Shown: piece after piece, positions 33,966-42,395 of the stretch
Position numbering within the stretch: the stretch's first letter is position 1
Layout of the letters: the number at the start of each line of letters is the position of its first letter
NCBI RefSeq assembly: GCF_001940455.1
Contig: NZ_MKQR01000011.1
Location: forward strand, 297,606 to 361,605
Reading direction: 5' to 3'
DNA from: Actinokineospora bangkokensis
Lineage (GTDB): Bacteria; Actinomycetota; Actinomycetes; Mycobacteriales; Pseudonocardiaceae
DNA length: 64,000 bases
Notes under the pieces: generated by a model
The model's database searches: none
What the model was told of the DNA's origin: nothing
The model's input: the letters and a program-made list of their open reading frames with translations, nothing else
Translations under genes and position numbers: made by a program

Positions 33966-35453
33966 ATGGACTACGACGTGGCGGTCGTCGGCGGTGGGCC
34001 GACGGGTCTGGCCCTGGCCGGGGAACTGGCCCTGCACGGCGCCCGCGCGGTGGTGCTCGAACGGCAGGACGAGCCGGACGACACGGTCAAGGCCGGGTCG
34101 GTCAACGCGGCCACGGCGGCCTGGCTGCGCCAGCGCGGCCTGTTCGCCGAGGTCGACCAGGTGCAGGAGGCCATGCTGGCGCAGATCGCCGCGCTGCACG
34201 GGCACACCCCCCAGCAGGTGCGGGCAGGCATGCGCAGGCGCGCGGGCCACTTCGCCGGGCTGTTCCTGATCGACCCTTCCCGCCTGCCCGCCGACGACCC
34301 GGACCTGGCGGCCACCGACGGCAGCACGCTCGTCCCGCTGGCCCAGGTCGACCTGGAGCGCGTGCTGGAGCGCTTCGCCGAGGCCCGCGGCGCGGAGGTC
34401 CGCCGCGGGGTGGGGGTCACCGGTTTCAGCGCCGGTGACGACGGGGTGGCGGTCCGCACCGCCTGGGGGTTGGTGCGGACCCGCTACCTCGTCGGGTGCG
34501 ACGGCGGGCGCAGCGCGGTGCGGCGCTGGGCCGGGTTCGACTTCCCCGGCACCGACCCGACGCTGACGCTGCGGCAGGCGATCGTCGACCTCGACCACCC
34601 GGAGCGGTTGGCGGTCGGCTGGGTGCGCACCCCCGCCGGGCTCGTCGTGCACGGCCCGCAGCCGCGGCGGGTGCTCACCGTGGAGTTCGATGGCCCGCCC
34701 GCCGACCGCGCCGCCCCGGTCACCGCCGCGGAGGTGGAGGCCAGCCTGCGCCGGGTCAGCGGGGCGGACGTGCGGGTCACCGCCCTGCACAGCGCGACCC
34801 GCTCCACCGACAACGCCCGCCAGGTCACCACCTACCGGCGCGGTCGGGTCCTGCTGGCGGGCGACGCCGCGCACGTGCATTCGCCGTTCGGCGGGCAGGG
34901 GCTGAACCTGGGGCTGGGGGACGCGGCGAACCTGGGGTGGAAGCTGGCGGCGGTGGCGACCGGCCGGGCCGAGGAGGCGCTGCTGGACACCTACACCGCC
35001 GAGCGCCACCCGGTCGGGGCCCGGGTGCTGCGGGTGACCAGGGCGCAGATCGCCGTGCTGCGGCCGGGCCCCGAGGGCGACGCGCTGCGCGAGGTCGTCA
35101 CCGACCTGATGCGCACCGACGACGGCAACGCGCACTTCGTCAAGCTGATGGGCGGTCTGCTCAACGGCTACGACCTCGGCGGCACCCACCCCGCGGTCGG
35201 CAAGCTGCTCCCGCTGCTGGACCTGGCCGACGGCAGCACGACGGCGGACCACCTGCGCGAGGGCGGCGCGGTCTTGTTCGACCTGAACGACTCCGCGGCG
35301 GTGCGCGCGGCGGCCGGTGGCCGGGTCCGCGTGGTGAGCGGGAAAGCGGCTGTCGAGGCGCCGGACATGCTGGTGCGCCCGGACGGTCACGTCGCGTGGG
35401 CGGGCACGGATGCCACCGGGCTCGACGAGGCGATCCAGCGGTGGTGCTTCTGA
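33966..35453 (+). CDS. FAD-dependent aromatic hydroxylase (PgaE/RdmE-like monooxygenase)
   Basis: A 495-residue class A flavin monooxygenase. The FAD motif YDVAVVGGGPTGLALAGELALHGA, the DG motif YLVGCDGGRSAVRRWAGFD, and the GD motif LLAGDAAHVHSPFGGQGLNLGLGDAANLGWKLA are all present. A C-terminal thioredoxin-like domain (residues about 400-495, WAGTDATGLDEAI at the end) is that of aromatic polyketide hydroxylases and rifampicin-type monooxygenases. It uses NAD(P)H and oxygen to hydroxylate a phenolic or polyketide substrate. The ATG has GGGGGGA upstream. It is controlled by the divergent TetR gene. A glycosyltransferase gene 198 bp downstream on the same strand suggests modification of the same compound. 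Confidence 0.93.
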   Translation: MDYDVAVVGGGPTGLALAGELALHGARAVVLERQDEPDDTVKAGSVNAATAAWLRQRGLFAEVDQVQEAMLAQIAALHGHTPQQVRAGMRRRAGHFAGLFLIDPSRLPADDPDLAATDGSTLVPLAQVDLERVLERFAEARGAEVRRGVGVTGFSAGDDGVAVRTAWGLVRTRYLVGCDGGRSAVRRWAGFDFPGTDPTLTLRQAIVDLDHPERLAVGWVRTPAGLVVHGPQPRRVLTVEFDGPPADRAAPVTAAEVEASLRRVSGADVRVTALHSATRSTDNARQVTTYRRGRVLLAGDAAHVHSPFGGQGLNLGLGDAANLGWKLAAVATGRAEEALLDTYTAERHPVGARVLRVTRAQIAVLRPGPEGDALREVVTDLMRTDDGNAHFVKLMGGLLNGYDLGGTHPAVGKLLPLLDLADGSTTADHLREGGAVLFDLNDSAAVRAAAGGRVRVVSGKAAVEAPDMLVRPDGHVAWAGTDATGLDEAIQRWCF

Positions 35454-35651
35454 TCCCGGGGACGTCTCGGGTGGGGTGGGGAGATGCCGGTGCCCAGCGC
35501 GCGCCGCGTCCACTGGAGCCGGGGAATGGGAAGGAGTCTCTTCCTCCCACTCCAACGTATAGCGCACCGGGGGGCTTGCGGCAAGACCCCGGTCGTGCTC
35601 CAGCATTGGCGCCCGTCGTTGGTCGATGAGCACTGAATCGGGGGAAACCAC

Positions 35652-36875
35652 ATGCGTGTGGTGCTGTCCACGTGGGGTTCGCGTGGGGATGTCGAGCCGC
35701 TGGTGGCGCTGGCGGTGCGGCTGCGGGAGCGGGGCGCGGGGGTGCTGGTGTGCGCGCCGCCGGACGAGGAGTTCGCCCTCCTGCTGGAGCGGGCCGGGGT
35801 GCCGCTGGCACCCATGGGCCCGTCGGTGCGGTCGATCGTGGCGGGAGAGCGCCCGCCGTCGCACGCCGCCGCGTTCCAGCTGGCACCGGAGTTGGTCGCG
35901 GCGCGCTACGCGGTGCTCACCGAGGTGGCGCGGGACGCCGACGTGCTGCTGGCCACCGGCCTGCTGCCCGCGGGGGTGCGGTCGGTCGCGGAGAAGCTGG
36001 GCGCGCACTACGTCTACGCCTCCCTCCACCCGTACGGGTTGCCCTCGCACCACTTCCCGCCGCAGGCCCGGCCGGGGACGCCGTCCGCCGCGGACGAGAC
36101 CGACCTGGACGTGCTCTGGGCGGAGGACGCGCAGCGGGTGCAGGCGCTCTACGGGGAGGCCGAGAACACCCACCGCGCGGCCCTGGGCCTGCCACCGCTG
36201 GACAACGTCCGCGACCACGTCTTCGGGGAGCGCGCGCTGCTGGCGGTCGACCCGGTCCTGGGCCCGTGGGCGGACCTGACCGACCTCGACCTGGTGCAGA
36301 CGGGCGCCTGGATGCTCGACGACGACCGCCCCCTGCCCGCCGACCTGGAGGACTTCCTGGCCGCAGGCCCGCCGCCGGTGCACGTGGGGTTCGGCAGCAT
36401 GACCATGCGCACCTCGCCCGACCTGGCCCGCACCGCCGTCGAGGCCGCCCGCGCCCACGGCAGGCGCACCCTGCTGGCCCGCGGCTGGGCGGGCCTGGAC
36501 ATCACCGACCAGGACGACTGCTTCGTGGTGGGCGAGGTCAACCACCAGGCCCTGTTCACCCGGGTCGCCGCCACGGTCCACCACGGCGGCGCGGGCACCA
36601 CCACCCGGGCGGCCAGTGCCGGGGCGCCCCAGGTGCTCGTCCCCCAACTGGTCGACCAGCCCCACTGGGCGGCCCGGGTCGCCGAACTGGGCATCGGCGC
36701 GGCCCACGAGGGCCCGACCCCCACCGTCGAGTCCCTGACCGCGGCCCTGGCCATCGCCCTCAGCCCCGCGACGGCGGACCGGGCGAAGGCGGTCGCGGGC
36801 GCGATGCGCACGGACGGCGCCGACGTGGGCGCGCAACTGCTGCTCGACCTCGGTCCCCGCCCCGCGCCCGCCTGA
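35652..36875 (+). CDS. GT1 glycosyltransferase (GtfB/MGT-like)
   Basis: A 407-residue GT-B fold enzyme. The N-terminal MRVVLSTWGSRGDVEPLVALAVRL is the signature of glycopeptide-type Gtf and sterol-glucosyltransferase-like enzymes. The C-terminal half has VHVGFGSMTM, VNHQALFTRVAATVHHGGAGTTTRAASAGAPQVLVP (nucleotide-sugar binding HGGAGT) and VDQPHWAARVAELGIG. It transfers a sugar from an NDP-sugar to a small molecule in the cytoplasm. Together with the neighbouring hydroxylase and TetR it forms a small tailoring or inactivation group. No polyketide or peptide synthase is present, so the acceptor may be an external antibiotic, and glycosylation might confer resistance. A 15-bp hairpin follows. 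Confidence 0.93.
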   Translation: MRVVLSTWGSRGDVEPLVALAVRLRERGAGVLVCAPPDEEFALLLERAGVPLAPMGPSVRSIVAGERPPSHAAAFQLAPELVAARYAVLTEVARDADVLLATGLLPAGVRSVAEKLGAHYVYASLHPYGLPSHHFPPQARPGTPSAADETDLDVLWAEDAQRVQALYGEAENTHRAALGLPPLDNVRDHVFGERALLAVDPVLGPWADLTDLDLVQTGAWMLDDDRPLPADLEDFLAAGPPPVHVGFGSMTMRTSPDLARTAVEAARAHGRRTLLARGWAGLDITDQDDCFVVGEVNHQALFTRVAATVHHGGAGTTTRAASAGAPQVLVPQLVDQPHWAARVAELGIGAAHEGPTPTVESLTAALAIALSPATADRAKAVAGAMRTDGADVGAQLLLDLGPRPAPA

Positions 36876-36986
36876 TCCCGCCCGCACCTGCCTGGACGAG
36901 CCGAGGCAGGTCGGCCACGGCGTCCACCGCTCCAGCGGTGCACGACCGACCCGCTGACCGCTCGGGTCGTCCGCGGTGGTGTCCAC

Positions 36987-37032
36987 CCGGCGGTGACGGC
37001 CATCCCCGGCAGGGGGCGGCCGTCACCGCCGG
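36987..37032. terminator. Bidirectional hairpin between convergent genes
   Basis: Arms 36987-37001 and 37018-37032 are a perfect 15-bp inverted repeat (CCGGCGGTGACGGCC) with a 16-base loop, located between the glycosyltransferase gene and the S4-domain gene. Confidence 0.72.
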
Positions 37033-37042
37033 GGTGCTCGCG

Positions 37043-37414
37043 TCAGAAGCCGCTGCCGCGCAGGCGGTCCATCAGGCGCCGGTCGCGCTTGGTGGGCCTG
37101 CCCGCGCCGCGCTCGCGGCGGGCGATGGGCAGGGCGCCCTCGGTCTCCTTCGGGGGCGGCGGGGTGTGGTCGATGTAGCAGGTGACGGCGTCGGGGGCGC
37201 CGACGCGCTTCTGGATGACGCGGACGACCTCGATCACGCGGGTGCGCCCGTTGAGGTGGGCGCGCACCTCGTCACCCGGGCACACGACCGTGGCGGGCTT
37301 GGCGGCCCGGTCGTTGACCCGCACGTGCCCGCCCCGGCACGCCGCCGCGGCGTCGGGGCGGGTCTTGGTCAGCCGCACCGCCCACAGCCAGCGGTCCAGA
37401 CGCGTCGACTCCAC
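37043..37414 (-). CDS. S4-domain RNA-binding protein (Hsp15/HslR-like)
   Basis: A 123-residue protein. The S4 domain occupies residues about 4-65 (TRLDRWLWAVRLTKTRPDAAAACRGGHVRVND, then PATVVCPGDEVRAHL). The arginine-rich C-terminal tail (ARRERGAGRPTKRDRRLMDRL) fits Hsp15, which binds stalled 50S subunits carrying nascent chains and recycles them. It starts at a GTG at 37414 without a strong ribosome binding site. It is a single gene, convergent with the glycosyltransferase. Confidence 0.92.
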   Translation of the reverse strand: MESTRLDRWLWAVRLTKTRPDAAAACRGGHVRVNDRAAKPATVVCPGDEVRAHLNGRTRVIEVVRVIQKRVGAPDAVTCYIDHTPPPPKETEGALPIARRERGAGRPTKRDRRLMDRLRGSGF

Positions 37415-37495
37415 GCGGCCGAGCCTACCCGCCCCCGGCCCGCGCGTCGGCCGGGTTTCCCGCCGCCCGGCGGGTCACGGGTCCAGACCACCGCC

Positions 37496-38197
37496 TCACA
37501 CCTCGTACTCGTCGTGGCGCTTGTTGGCCTCGTGCGCCGCGCCCTGGGGCCAGCCCTCGGGCGAATCCTCCCAGTCCTCCTGGCGGCCGAACACCGTGCG
37601 GTCGAGGTAGCCGACGAAGCCGCTGAGCGGTTCGACACCGCGGGCCGTGGCGGTGTAGGTGAGGAAGACGTCGTCGCCGGTGCGGACGTAGAAGCTGACC
37701 CCGGGGACCTGGCCCTCGTCGGTCGTCCACCCCCACTCGCGGTTGTACGGGCTGTTCAGCGACGACACCCAGGCGCCCTGCCAGCCCATCCGGCGCTGGT
37801 AGGCGCTCAGCTTGTCCACCGGGGCCTCCGAGACGCGGGCGAAGGCGATCCCGTACGGGCCGAAGTGGGCCAGGTGCGGGACGTTGTCGGCGAGGTTCGA
37901 GCAGGACGGGCAGCCCTCGTCCCACGTCGGGTCGAACATGAAGTTCTGCACCACCAACTGCTCGCGGTCCCCGAACAGCTCCCGCAGCGTCACCGGCCCG
38001 TCCGGACCGTCGAAGGTGTACTCCGGCACGGGGGTCATGGGCAGCCGCCTGCGTTCGGCCGCCACGGCGTCGGAGAGCCTGGTCAACTCCTTCTCCCGGG
38101 CGAGCAGCGCGGCGCGGTCGGCCTCCCAGTCAGCGCGGTCGACGACAGCGGGGCGTGCCTCGGTCTTCCGTGCACCAGTCATCCGTGCATCCGTCAT
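37496..38197 (-). CDS. DUF899 thioredoxin-like protein
   Basis: A 233-residue protein of the DUF899 family, a thioredoxin-fold group of unknown substrate. Seen here: LRELFGDREQLVVQNFMFDPTWDEGCPSCSNLADN with the CPSC redox motif, then VSFYVRTGDDVFLTYTATARGVE near the end, and a conserved HEANKRHDEYEV C-terminus. The ATG at 38197 has GGAGG 7 bases upstream. The family is often annotated as thioredoxin-like or dithiol-disulfide isomerase. It lies 58 bp downstream of the alcohol-dehydrogenase gene on the same strand, but the spacing and its own strong RBS suggest separate translation. Confidence 0.9.
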   Translation of the reverse strand: MTDARMTGARKTEARPAVVDRADWEADRAALLAREKELTRLSDAVAAERRRLPMTPVPEYTFDGPDGPVTLRELFGDREQLVVQNFMFDPTWDEGCPSCSNLADNVPHLAHFGPYGIAFARVSEAPVDKLSAYQRRMGWQGAWVSSLNSPYNREWGWTTDEGQVPGVSFYVRTGDDVFLTYTATARGVEPLSGFVGYLDRTVFGRQEDWEDSPEGWPQGAAHEANKRHDEYEV

Positions 38198-38254
38198 CCC
38201 GGTCCCTCCTCGTTCCTCTGCCTCACACTGTGCCCGACCCCACCGACAAAAACC

Positions 38255-39286
38255 TCACTGCCTCAGGGAGGGGTCAATGTGGATCTTCGGAGCCGACCCC
38301 GCACCCTCGGGCCGCTGCCCCGCCAGCACGGCGCCGACGGCGTCCAGCCCGACGGTCGCGCCCACGAGCGGACGCGGGTCCACCGCACCGGAGGCGTAGG
38401 CCTCGATCGTGGCACCCAGACCGGGCGACGCCGACAGCACACCCACGGCCGTGATGTCCTTCAGCACCAGCGAGCGGGTGTCGACCCGGCTCGGGCCCCC
38501 GGACAGTCCGATGTAGACGACACGCCCGCCTGGTTCCACGACGTCCACCGCCAGAGCAGGCAGGTGTTCCGCGTTCGACGCGTCCACGACGGCGTCGAAC
38601 GGCAGACCCGGCAACGAGTCCTGCGTGCACGCGTGGCCGAAACCCAAAGAGCGCGCGAACTCCAGCGACCCCTCCGTCGCGCCCATCAGGTGCACCTCGG
38701 CACCGCCCGCGCGCAGGAACATCGCCGTCAGCAGCCCGATCGTCCCCGGCCCCATCACCAAGACCCGGTCACCCTCCCCCACCGCGGCCGCCCGAGCCGC
38801 GCGCAGGGCGTTGCCGCCGGGCTCGACGAGCGCGCCCAGCACCGGGTCGACGGAGTCCGGCAGCACGTGCAACGACGACACCGGCACCGCCAGCTTCTCC
38901 GCCAACGCCCCCGGCCTGCCGTCGCGGATGCCGACCTCCTGCCGCCGCTCGCACACGTGCTGCCGTCCGCGCTCGCACCGGCGGCACGTGCCGTCACCGA
39001 GCATCGTGTCGCCCATGACGCGCTTGCCCACCCAGCCCGGGTCGACGCCCTCCCCCACCGCCGACACCGTGCCGCACCACTCGTGCCCGATGCGCAGCGG
39101 GTAGGAGGAGTGGCCCTCGTGCAGGTACGCCATCTCCCCGGTGAACAGCTCGACGTCGGTGCCGCACACGCCGGCGCGTTCCACGTCCACCACGGCCTCA
39201 CCCGCCACCGCCGAGGGGACGGGTACCTCCTGCACAGCGCCCTGCTCCGGACCGGTGAGCACGAAGGCCCGCATGGTCGCGCCCAT
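38255..39286 (-). CDS. Zinc-dependent alcohol/sugar dehydrogenase
   Basis: A 343-residue medium-chain dehydrogenase. Catalytic zinc ligands lie in GVCGTDVELFTGE (Cys) and RIGHEWCG (His, Glu). The structural zinc lobe reads GDGTCRRCERGRQHVC, where the first of the four usual cysteines is replaced. The NAD(P) fold is VLVMGPGTIGLLTAMFLRAGGA. It resembles sorbitol, idonate or galactitol-phosphate dehydrogenases. The start ATG shares one base with the SMP-30 stop (TGATG), so the two are translationally coupled and should act in one pathway: lactone hydrolysis and sugar or sugar-acid oxidation. There is no regulator or transporter of that pathway adjacent. The kinase upstream is divergent. Confidence 0.9.
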   Translation of the reverse strand: MGATMRAFVLTGPEQGAVQEVPVPSAVAGEAVVDVERAGVCGTDVELFTGEMAYLHEGHSSYPLRIGHEWCGTVSAVGEGVDPGWVGKRVMGDTMLGDGTCRRCERGRQHVCERRQEVGIRDGRPGALAEKLAVPVSSLHVLPDSVDPVLGALVEPGGNALRAARAAAVGEGDRVLVMGPGTIGLLTAMFLRAGGAEVHLMGATEGSLEFARSLGFGHACTQDSLPGLPFDAVVDASNAEHLPALAVDVVEPGGRVVYIGLSGGPSRVDTRSLVLKDITAVGVLSASPGLGATIEAYASGAVDPRPLVGATVGLDAVGAVLAGQRPEGAGSAPKIHIDPSLRQ

Positions 39287-40158
39287 CAGAAGCCCGCCCA
39301 GTACGGCACGGGGACGCCCGGCACGTCGACCCGCGCGGTGAACAGCCGCCCGGAGTCCGGGTGCGCCGCCAACTGCTCGTCGTCGAGCTGGGAGGTGCCC
39401 GTGGTGATGACGAGGGTGCGCAGGTCAGGCCCGGCGAACGCGACGCAGGAGCTGTGCGGGGCGGGCACGCGCAGCCGCTCGACCACCTCCCCGGTGGGGG
39501 AGTACCGCCGCACCTCACCCTCACCCCACACCGCCACCCACAGGTGTTCCTCGGCGTCCATCGCGATGCCGTCGGGGTGCCCCCGCTCCAGGCGCAGGTG
39601 CACCCGGCGCTCGCCGGTCTCCCCCGTGGCGGCGTCGTACTCGCGCACGTAGACCAGCTGCCTCTCGGTGTCGACGCTGTACATCCGGCTGCCGTCGGGC
39701 GACCACGCCAACCCGTTCGACAGCGTCAGGTCCGCGTCGATCTCGGTGACGCCCGCACCGTCGACCCGCACCAGCACCTCCGACTCCGAGGGGTCCCCCA
39801 GCGGCAGCGTGCCGACGAGGAAGCGACCCGCCGGGTCGGTGCTGCCGTCGTTGAGCCGCCGCCGCGCTCCACTGGGGACGATCCGCGGCCCGACCTCCCT
39901 GCTGCCGTCGAGGTGCTGCACCACAAGGGATTCCTGCCCGGCCACGAGCAGCGTCCCGTCCTCGGCGGCCACCACCGCCCCGACCATCCCGTCGAACCCG
40001 TGCCGCTCCAGGACCCGCAGCGCACCGCCGTCGAGCGCGCCCATGAGCACCGCACCGGCCTCGATGTCCACCCACAGCAGGCGCTCGCGCGCCGCGTCCC
40101 AGAACGGCCCCTCGGCCAAGCGGTGGACCTCGGTGGTCGCGGGGGTGGGGGTGCTCAT
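39286..40158 (-). CDS. SMP-30/gluconolactonase-family hydrolase
   Basis: A 290-residue six-bladed beta-propeller. The conserved metal ligands are evident: Glu in VHRLAEGPFWDAARERLLWVDI, Asn in RRRLNDGSTDPAGRFLVG, Asn in LTLSNGLAWSPDGSRMY, and Asp in HPDGIAMDAEEHLWVAVWG. It hydrolyses sugar lactones such as gluconolactone or a related lactone, with divalent metal. The dehydrogenase gene follows with a TGATG overlap, so the pair probably converts a sugar to its lactone, then to the acid, or the reverse order for a sugar acid. The ATG at 40158 is supported by AGAGGCAGG upstream. It is divergent from the orphan histidine kinase. Confidence 0.93.
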   Translation of the reverse strand: MSTPTPATTEVHRLAEGPFWDAARERLLWVDIEAGAVLMGALDGGALRVLERHGFDGMVGAVVAAEDGTLLVAGQESLVVQHLDGSREVGPRIVPSGARRRLNDGSTDPAGRFLVGTLPLGDPSESEVLVRVDGAGVTEIDADLTLSNGLAWSPDGSRMYSVDTERQLVYVREYDAATGETGERRVHLRLERGHPDGIAMDAEEHLWVAVWGEGEVRRYSPTGEVVERLRVPAPHSSCVAFAGPDLRTLVITTGTSQLDDEQLAAHPDSGRLFTARVDVPGVPVPYWAGF

Positions 40159-40211
40159 CGCGCCTGCCTCTCACACGGGATCGCCACCAGCTAACCGGTG
40201 CCACCGCGGCC

Positions 40212-40249
40212 CCGCACGTCGAACCGGACCACCTTCGCGAAACGTGCGG
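40212..40249. promoter_or_regulatory. Eight-bp inverted repeat in the SMP-30/kinase divergent gap
   Basis: CCGCACGT (40212-40219) and ACGTGCGG (40242-40249) are perfect inverted arms with a 22-base spacer, within the 137-bp gap between the divergent lactonase and kinase genes. It is a weak candidate for a regulator site. Confidence 0.3.
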
Positions 40250-40295
40250 CGGGGTCCGCCGTGACGCTGGGTGATGCGGGAGGTACGGTCGGGGG

Positions 40296-41291
40296 GTGCG
40301 CCTGCGGGAACGGGAAGGTCGGGCGGTGGCGGCGGTGTCCGGCTGCCTCGCGGTCCCGCGCACCCCCGGCACCCCGTGGCCCGACCTGACCGCGCTCGCC
40401 GAGGCCGTGTGCGCCGCCGCCGAGCTGCGGGGCTGCTGGTTCACCGTCGGGGGCGCGCGGTCCGGGTGGGGCGAGGACGGCCCGGGGTGGGTCGCCGCGG
40501 TCGAGCACGGCGCCGAGGAGCAGGGGTCGGTCGCGGTGGTGCCGGACGTGCCGCTGCCCGCGCTGGCGACCGCGCTCGGCCCGGTGTTCACCGTCGCGCG
40601 GCTGGAGTCCGAGGCCGACGAGCTGCGCCGCGCGGGCGACGCCGCCGCGCGCGAACTCGCCGACGGCCGCTGGCGGGCGGCCGCGGACATGGACCGCGAG
40701 CGGCGCGGCCTGGAGCGCGACCTGCACGACGGCGCCCAGCACCACCTCGTCGCGCTGCGCATGGCCGTCGGCCTCGTCGAGCACACCCTCACCGCCCGGG
40801 GCGGCGCCGCGGCCCTGGCCCGCCTCGACGACCTGGTCTCCCGCCTCGACGCCGCCGAGGACCTGGTGGTCCGCACCGCCTCGGGCATCCTCCCCCTGGC
40901 CCTGGTCGCCCACGGCCTCGCCGCCGCCCTGGTCACCGAACTGGCCGAGCACGCCGACGTCACCCTCGACATCGACGACGCCCTGCGCCGCTACCCGGCG
41001 GCGGTGGAGTCGGCGGTGTACTTCGTGTGCATGGAAGGCGTCAACAACGCCCACAAGCACGCCCCCGGCGCCCACATCACCGTCCGCCTCCGCGACACCC
41101 CCCGCGGCCTGGACTTCTCCGTCCGCGACACCGGCCCCGGCTTCGACCCCGCCCGCCTGCCCCCGGACTCGGGCCTGCACAACCTCAACACCCGCACCGC
41201 CGCCGTCGGCGGCACCACCCGTGTCACCTCCACCCCCGGCAAGGGCACCACCGTCACCGGCTTCGTCCCCCTCCACCCCACCGACACCTGA
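40296..41291 (+). CDS. Orphan HisKA_3-type sensor histidine kinase
   Basis: A 331-residue cytoplasmic kinase of the NarX/DesK class, without TM helix. An N-terminal sensor-like region of about 130 residues precedes the DHp helix ERDLHDGAQHHLVALRM, with the phospho-acceptor His. The HATPase carries the N-box YFVCMEGVNNAHKHA, the G1 box VRDTGPGFDP and the G2 box LHNLNTRTAAVGGTTRVTSTPGKGTTV, so it looks fully competent. The GTG start is preceded by a G-rich run. No response regulator adjoins it. The nearest is the NarL regulator at 44565-45230, whose own linked kinases are degenerate, so this intact kinase may be its partner, which is inference. Confidence 0.9.
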   Translation: MRLREREGRAVAAVSGCLAVPRTPGTPWPDLTALAEAVCAAAELRGCWFTVGGARSGWGEDGPGWVAAVEHGAEEQGSVAVVPDVPLPALATALGPVFTVARLESEADELRRAGDAAARELADGRWRAAADMDRERRGLERDLHDGAQHHLVALRMAVGLVEHTLTARGGAAALARLDDLVSRLDAAEDLVVRTASGILPLALVAHGLAAALVTELAEHADVTLDIDDALRRYPAAVESAVYFVCMEGVNNAHKHAPGAHITVRLRDTPRGLDFSVRDTGPGFDPARLPPDSGLHNLNTRTAAVGGTTRVTSTPGKGTTVTGFVPLHPTDT

Positions 41292-41345
41292 CCGGCGACC
41301 AGCGGAACGCAGCTTCGACGGGGGAACCCCGCAGGCAGGGCCGAT

Positions 41346-42152
41346 CTACTCGCCCTTGGGCTGCTCCTTCGGCGCGATCCTCTTTCCTTCTTTCAGAAGG
41401 GCATCAAAATCCGCTGTGAAGAAGGAGTGCAGAGACCCGCCCTTCTGACACACGACCACAGGGACATTCTTGCGCTTCTTCTCGTGCGCATACATCGTGA
41501 CGACAGCCTTGCCGTCGAACCGGTAGTAGCTGAACAACGAATCACCGGAGCGCGCGTAGACCTGCACTTCTCCTGCCGCCGTCACGCTCAAGTCAGTGAA
41601 CAACGTGACGGCCTCACGGATCGAATCGGCCAGCTTGTCGGAGGTCATGGAAAACCGCTGCGACAGCACTCGCACCGTGGCCTCGTCCTCGGGATCGGGC
41701 AGGACGACACGAAGGCGACTGTTCTTGCCTCCCAGAAAGTCAACCAGCTTGGAGTGGTGGTTGTTGCGCCAGGTACTGCCGTAGGCGAAGAAGATGTCGA
41801 TCTCCGTGACCGAGCGGAAAAGATCGTTCCAGTCAGGCTCCCGCAGGTAGTCGGTGCCCACTCGCACGACTCCGGAGTCCTCCAGGTCGGCGGCGTACTG
41901 CACCGTGTCCAGCATCTCCCTCTTGAAAGACCTCCGACCGACCAGATCCCACACCAGGAACAGCGCGACCGAGGTCACCACCGTGCCACCGAGGTTGTTC
42001 AGGACGTTCTGCAAGCCCGCCTTCGACGTCACCCACTCCCAGGTCGCGGCCGTGACGAGGATCCCGACCCCAACCCCGAACGACACCAAGCTCACGATCA
42101 CGACCTGCAAGGTCACGATCGTACGTCCCGCGCCGCGCCAGTTCGCCATCAT
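41346..42152 (-). CDS. Unrecognised two-TM membrane protein with PLD-like-looking cytoplasmic domain
   Basis: A 268-residue protein in visibly lower-GC sequence than its neighbours, with codons such as AAA, TTC and AAC more frequent. TM1 is about residues 10-36 (IVTLQVVIVSLVSFGVGVGILV) and TM2 about 53-73 (TVVTSVALFLVWDLVG). The soluble part has VTEIDIFFAYGSTWRNNHHSKLVDFL, then SRLRVVLPDPEDEATVRVLSQRF, and FDGKAVVTMYAHEKKRK. This alternation of strands and helices, with a His in NNHHSK, resembles small phospholipase-D-like folds, but the HxK(x4)D motif is absent. I do not recognise the family. It is flanked upstream by about 240 bp of low-GC, gene-free DNA, and may be acquired defence or membrane-surveillance material. 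Confidence 0.7.
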   Translation of the reverse strand: MMANWRGAGRTIVTLQVVIVSLVSFGVGVGILVTAATWEWVTSKAGLQNVLNNLGGTVVTSVALFLVWDLVGRRSFKREMLDTVQYAADLEDSGVVRVGTDYLREPDWNDLFRSVTEIDIFFAYGSTWRNNHHSKLVDFLGGKNSRLRVVLPDPEDEATVRVLSQRFSMTSDKLADSIREAVTLFTDLSVTAAGEVQVYARSGDSLFSYYRFDGKAVVTMYAHEKKRKNVPVVVCQKGGSLHSFFTADFDALLKEGKRIAPKEQPKGE

Positions 42153-42395
42153 CACCACCCCGTCGAGAGCGTTGTCGCGACTACATCCCAGGGACCGAGC
42201 CGGGTCGATTAACCACGGTGCCGCGCATGTTCATTGGCCATCGTTGACGACTTCAGAGTGTAGGACGCCGACGGAAGTCCGACCACCTGCGGCGAAGCAT
42301 TTGTTGCTGACATTTCTAGACAATAATGCGACACGCCTGCCAGAAAGTGGTCAAGCAGCGCCGCAGGGCCGAAGGACCATCCTGCACAGGGTTTC

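Noticed and set aside
35526-35548. A purine/pyrimidine inverted repeat upstream of the GT1 gene.
   Set aside because: The arms (TGGGAAGGAG and CTTCCTCCCA) pair with two mismatches. It could arise by chance in a G-rich gap.
35672-39652. A 1,326-codon plus-strand frame across the glycosyltransferase, S4, DUF899 and dehydrogenase genes.
   Set aside because: It spans several convincing genes on both strands and has no recognisable domain. It is a GC-skew artefact.
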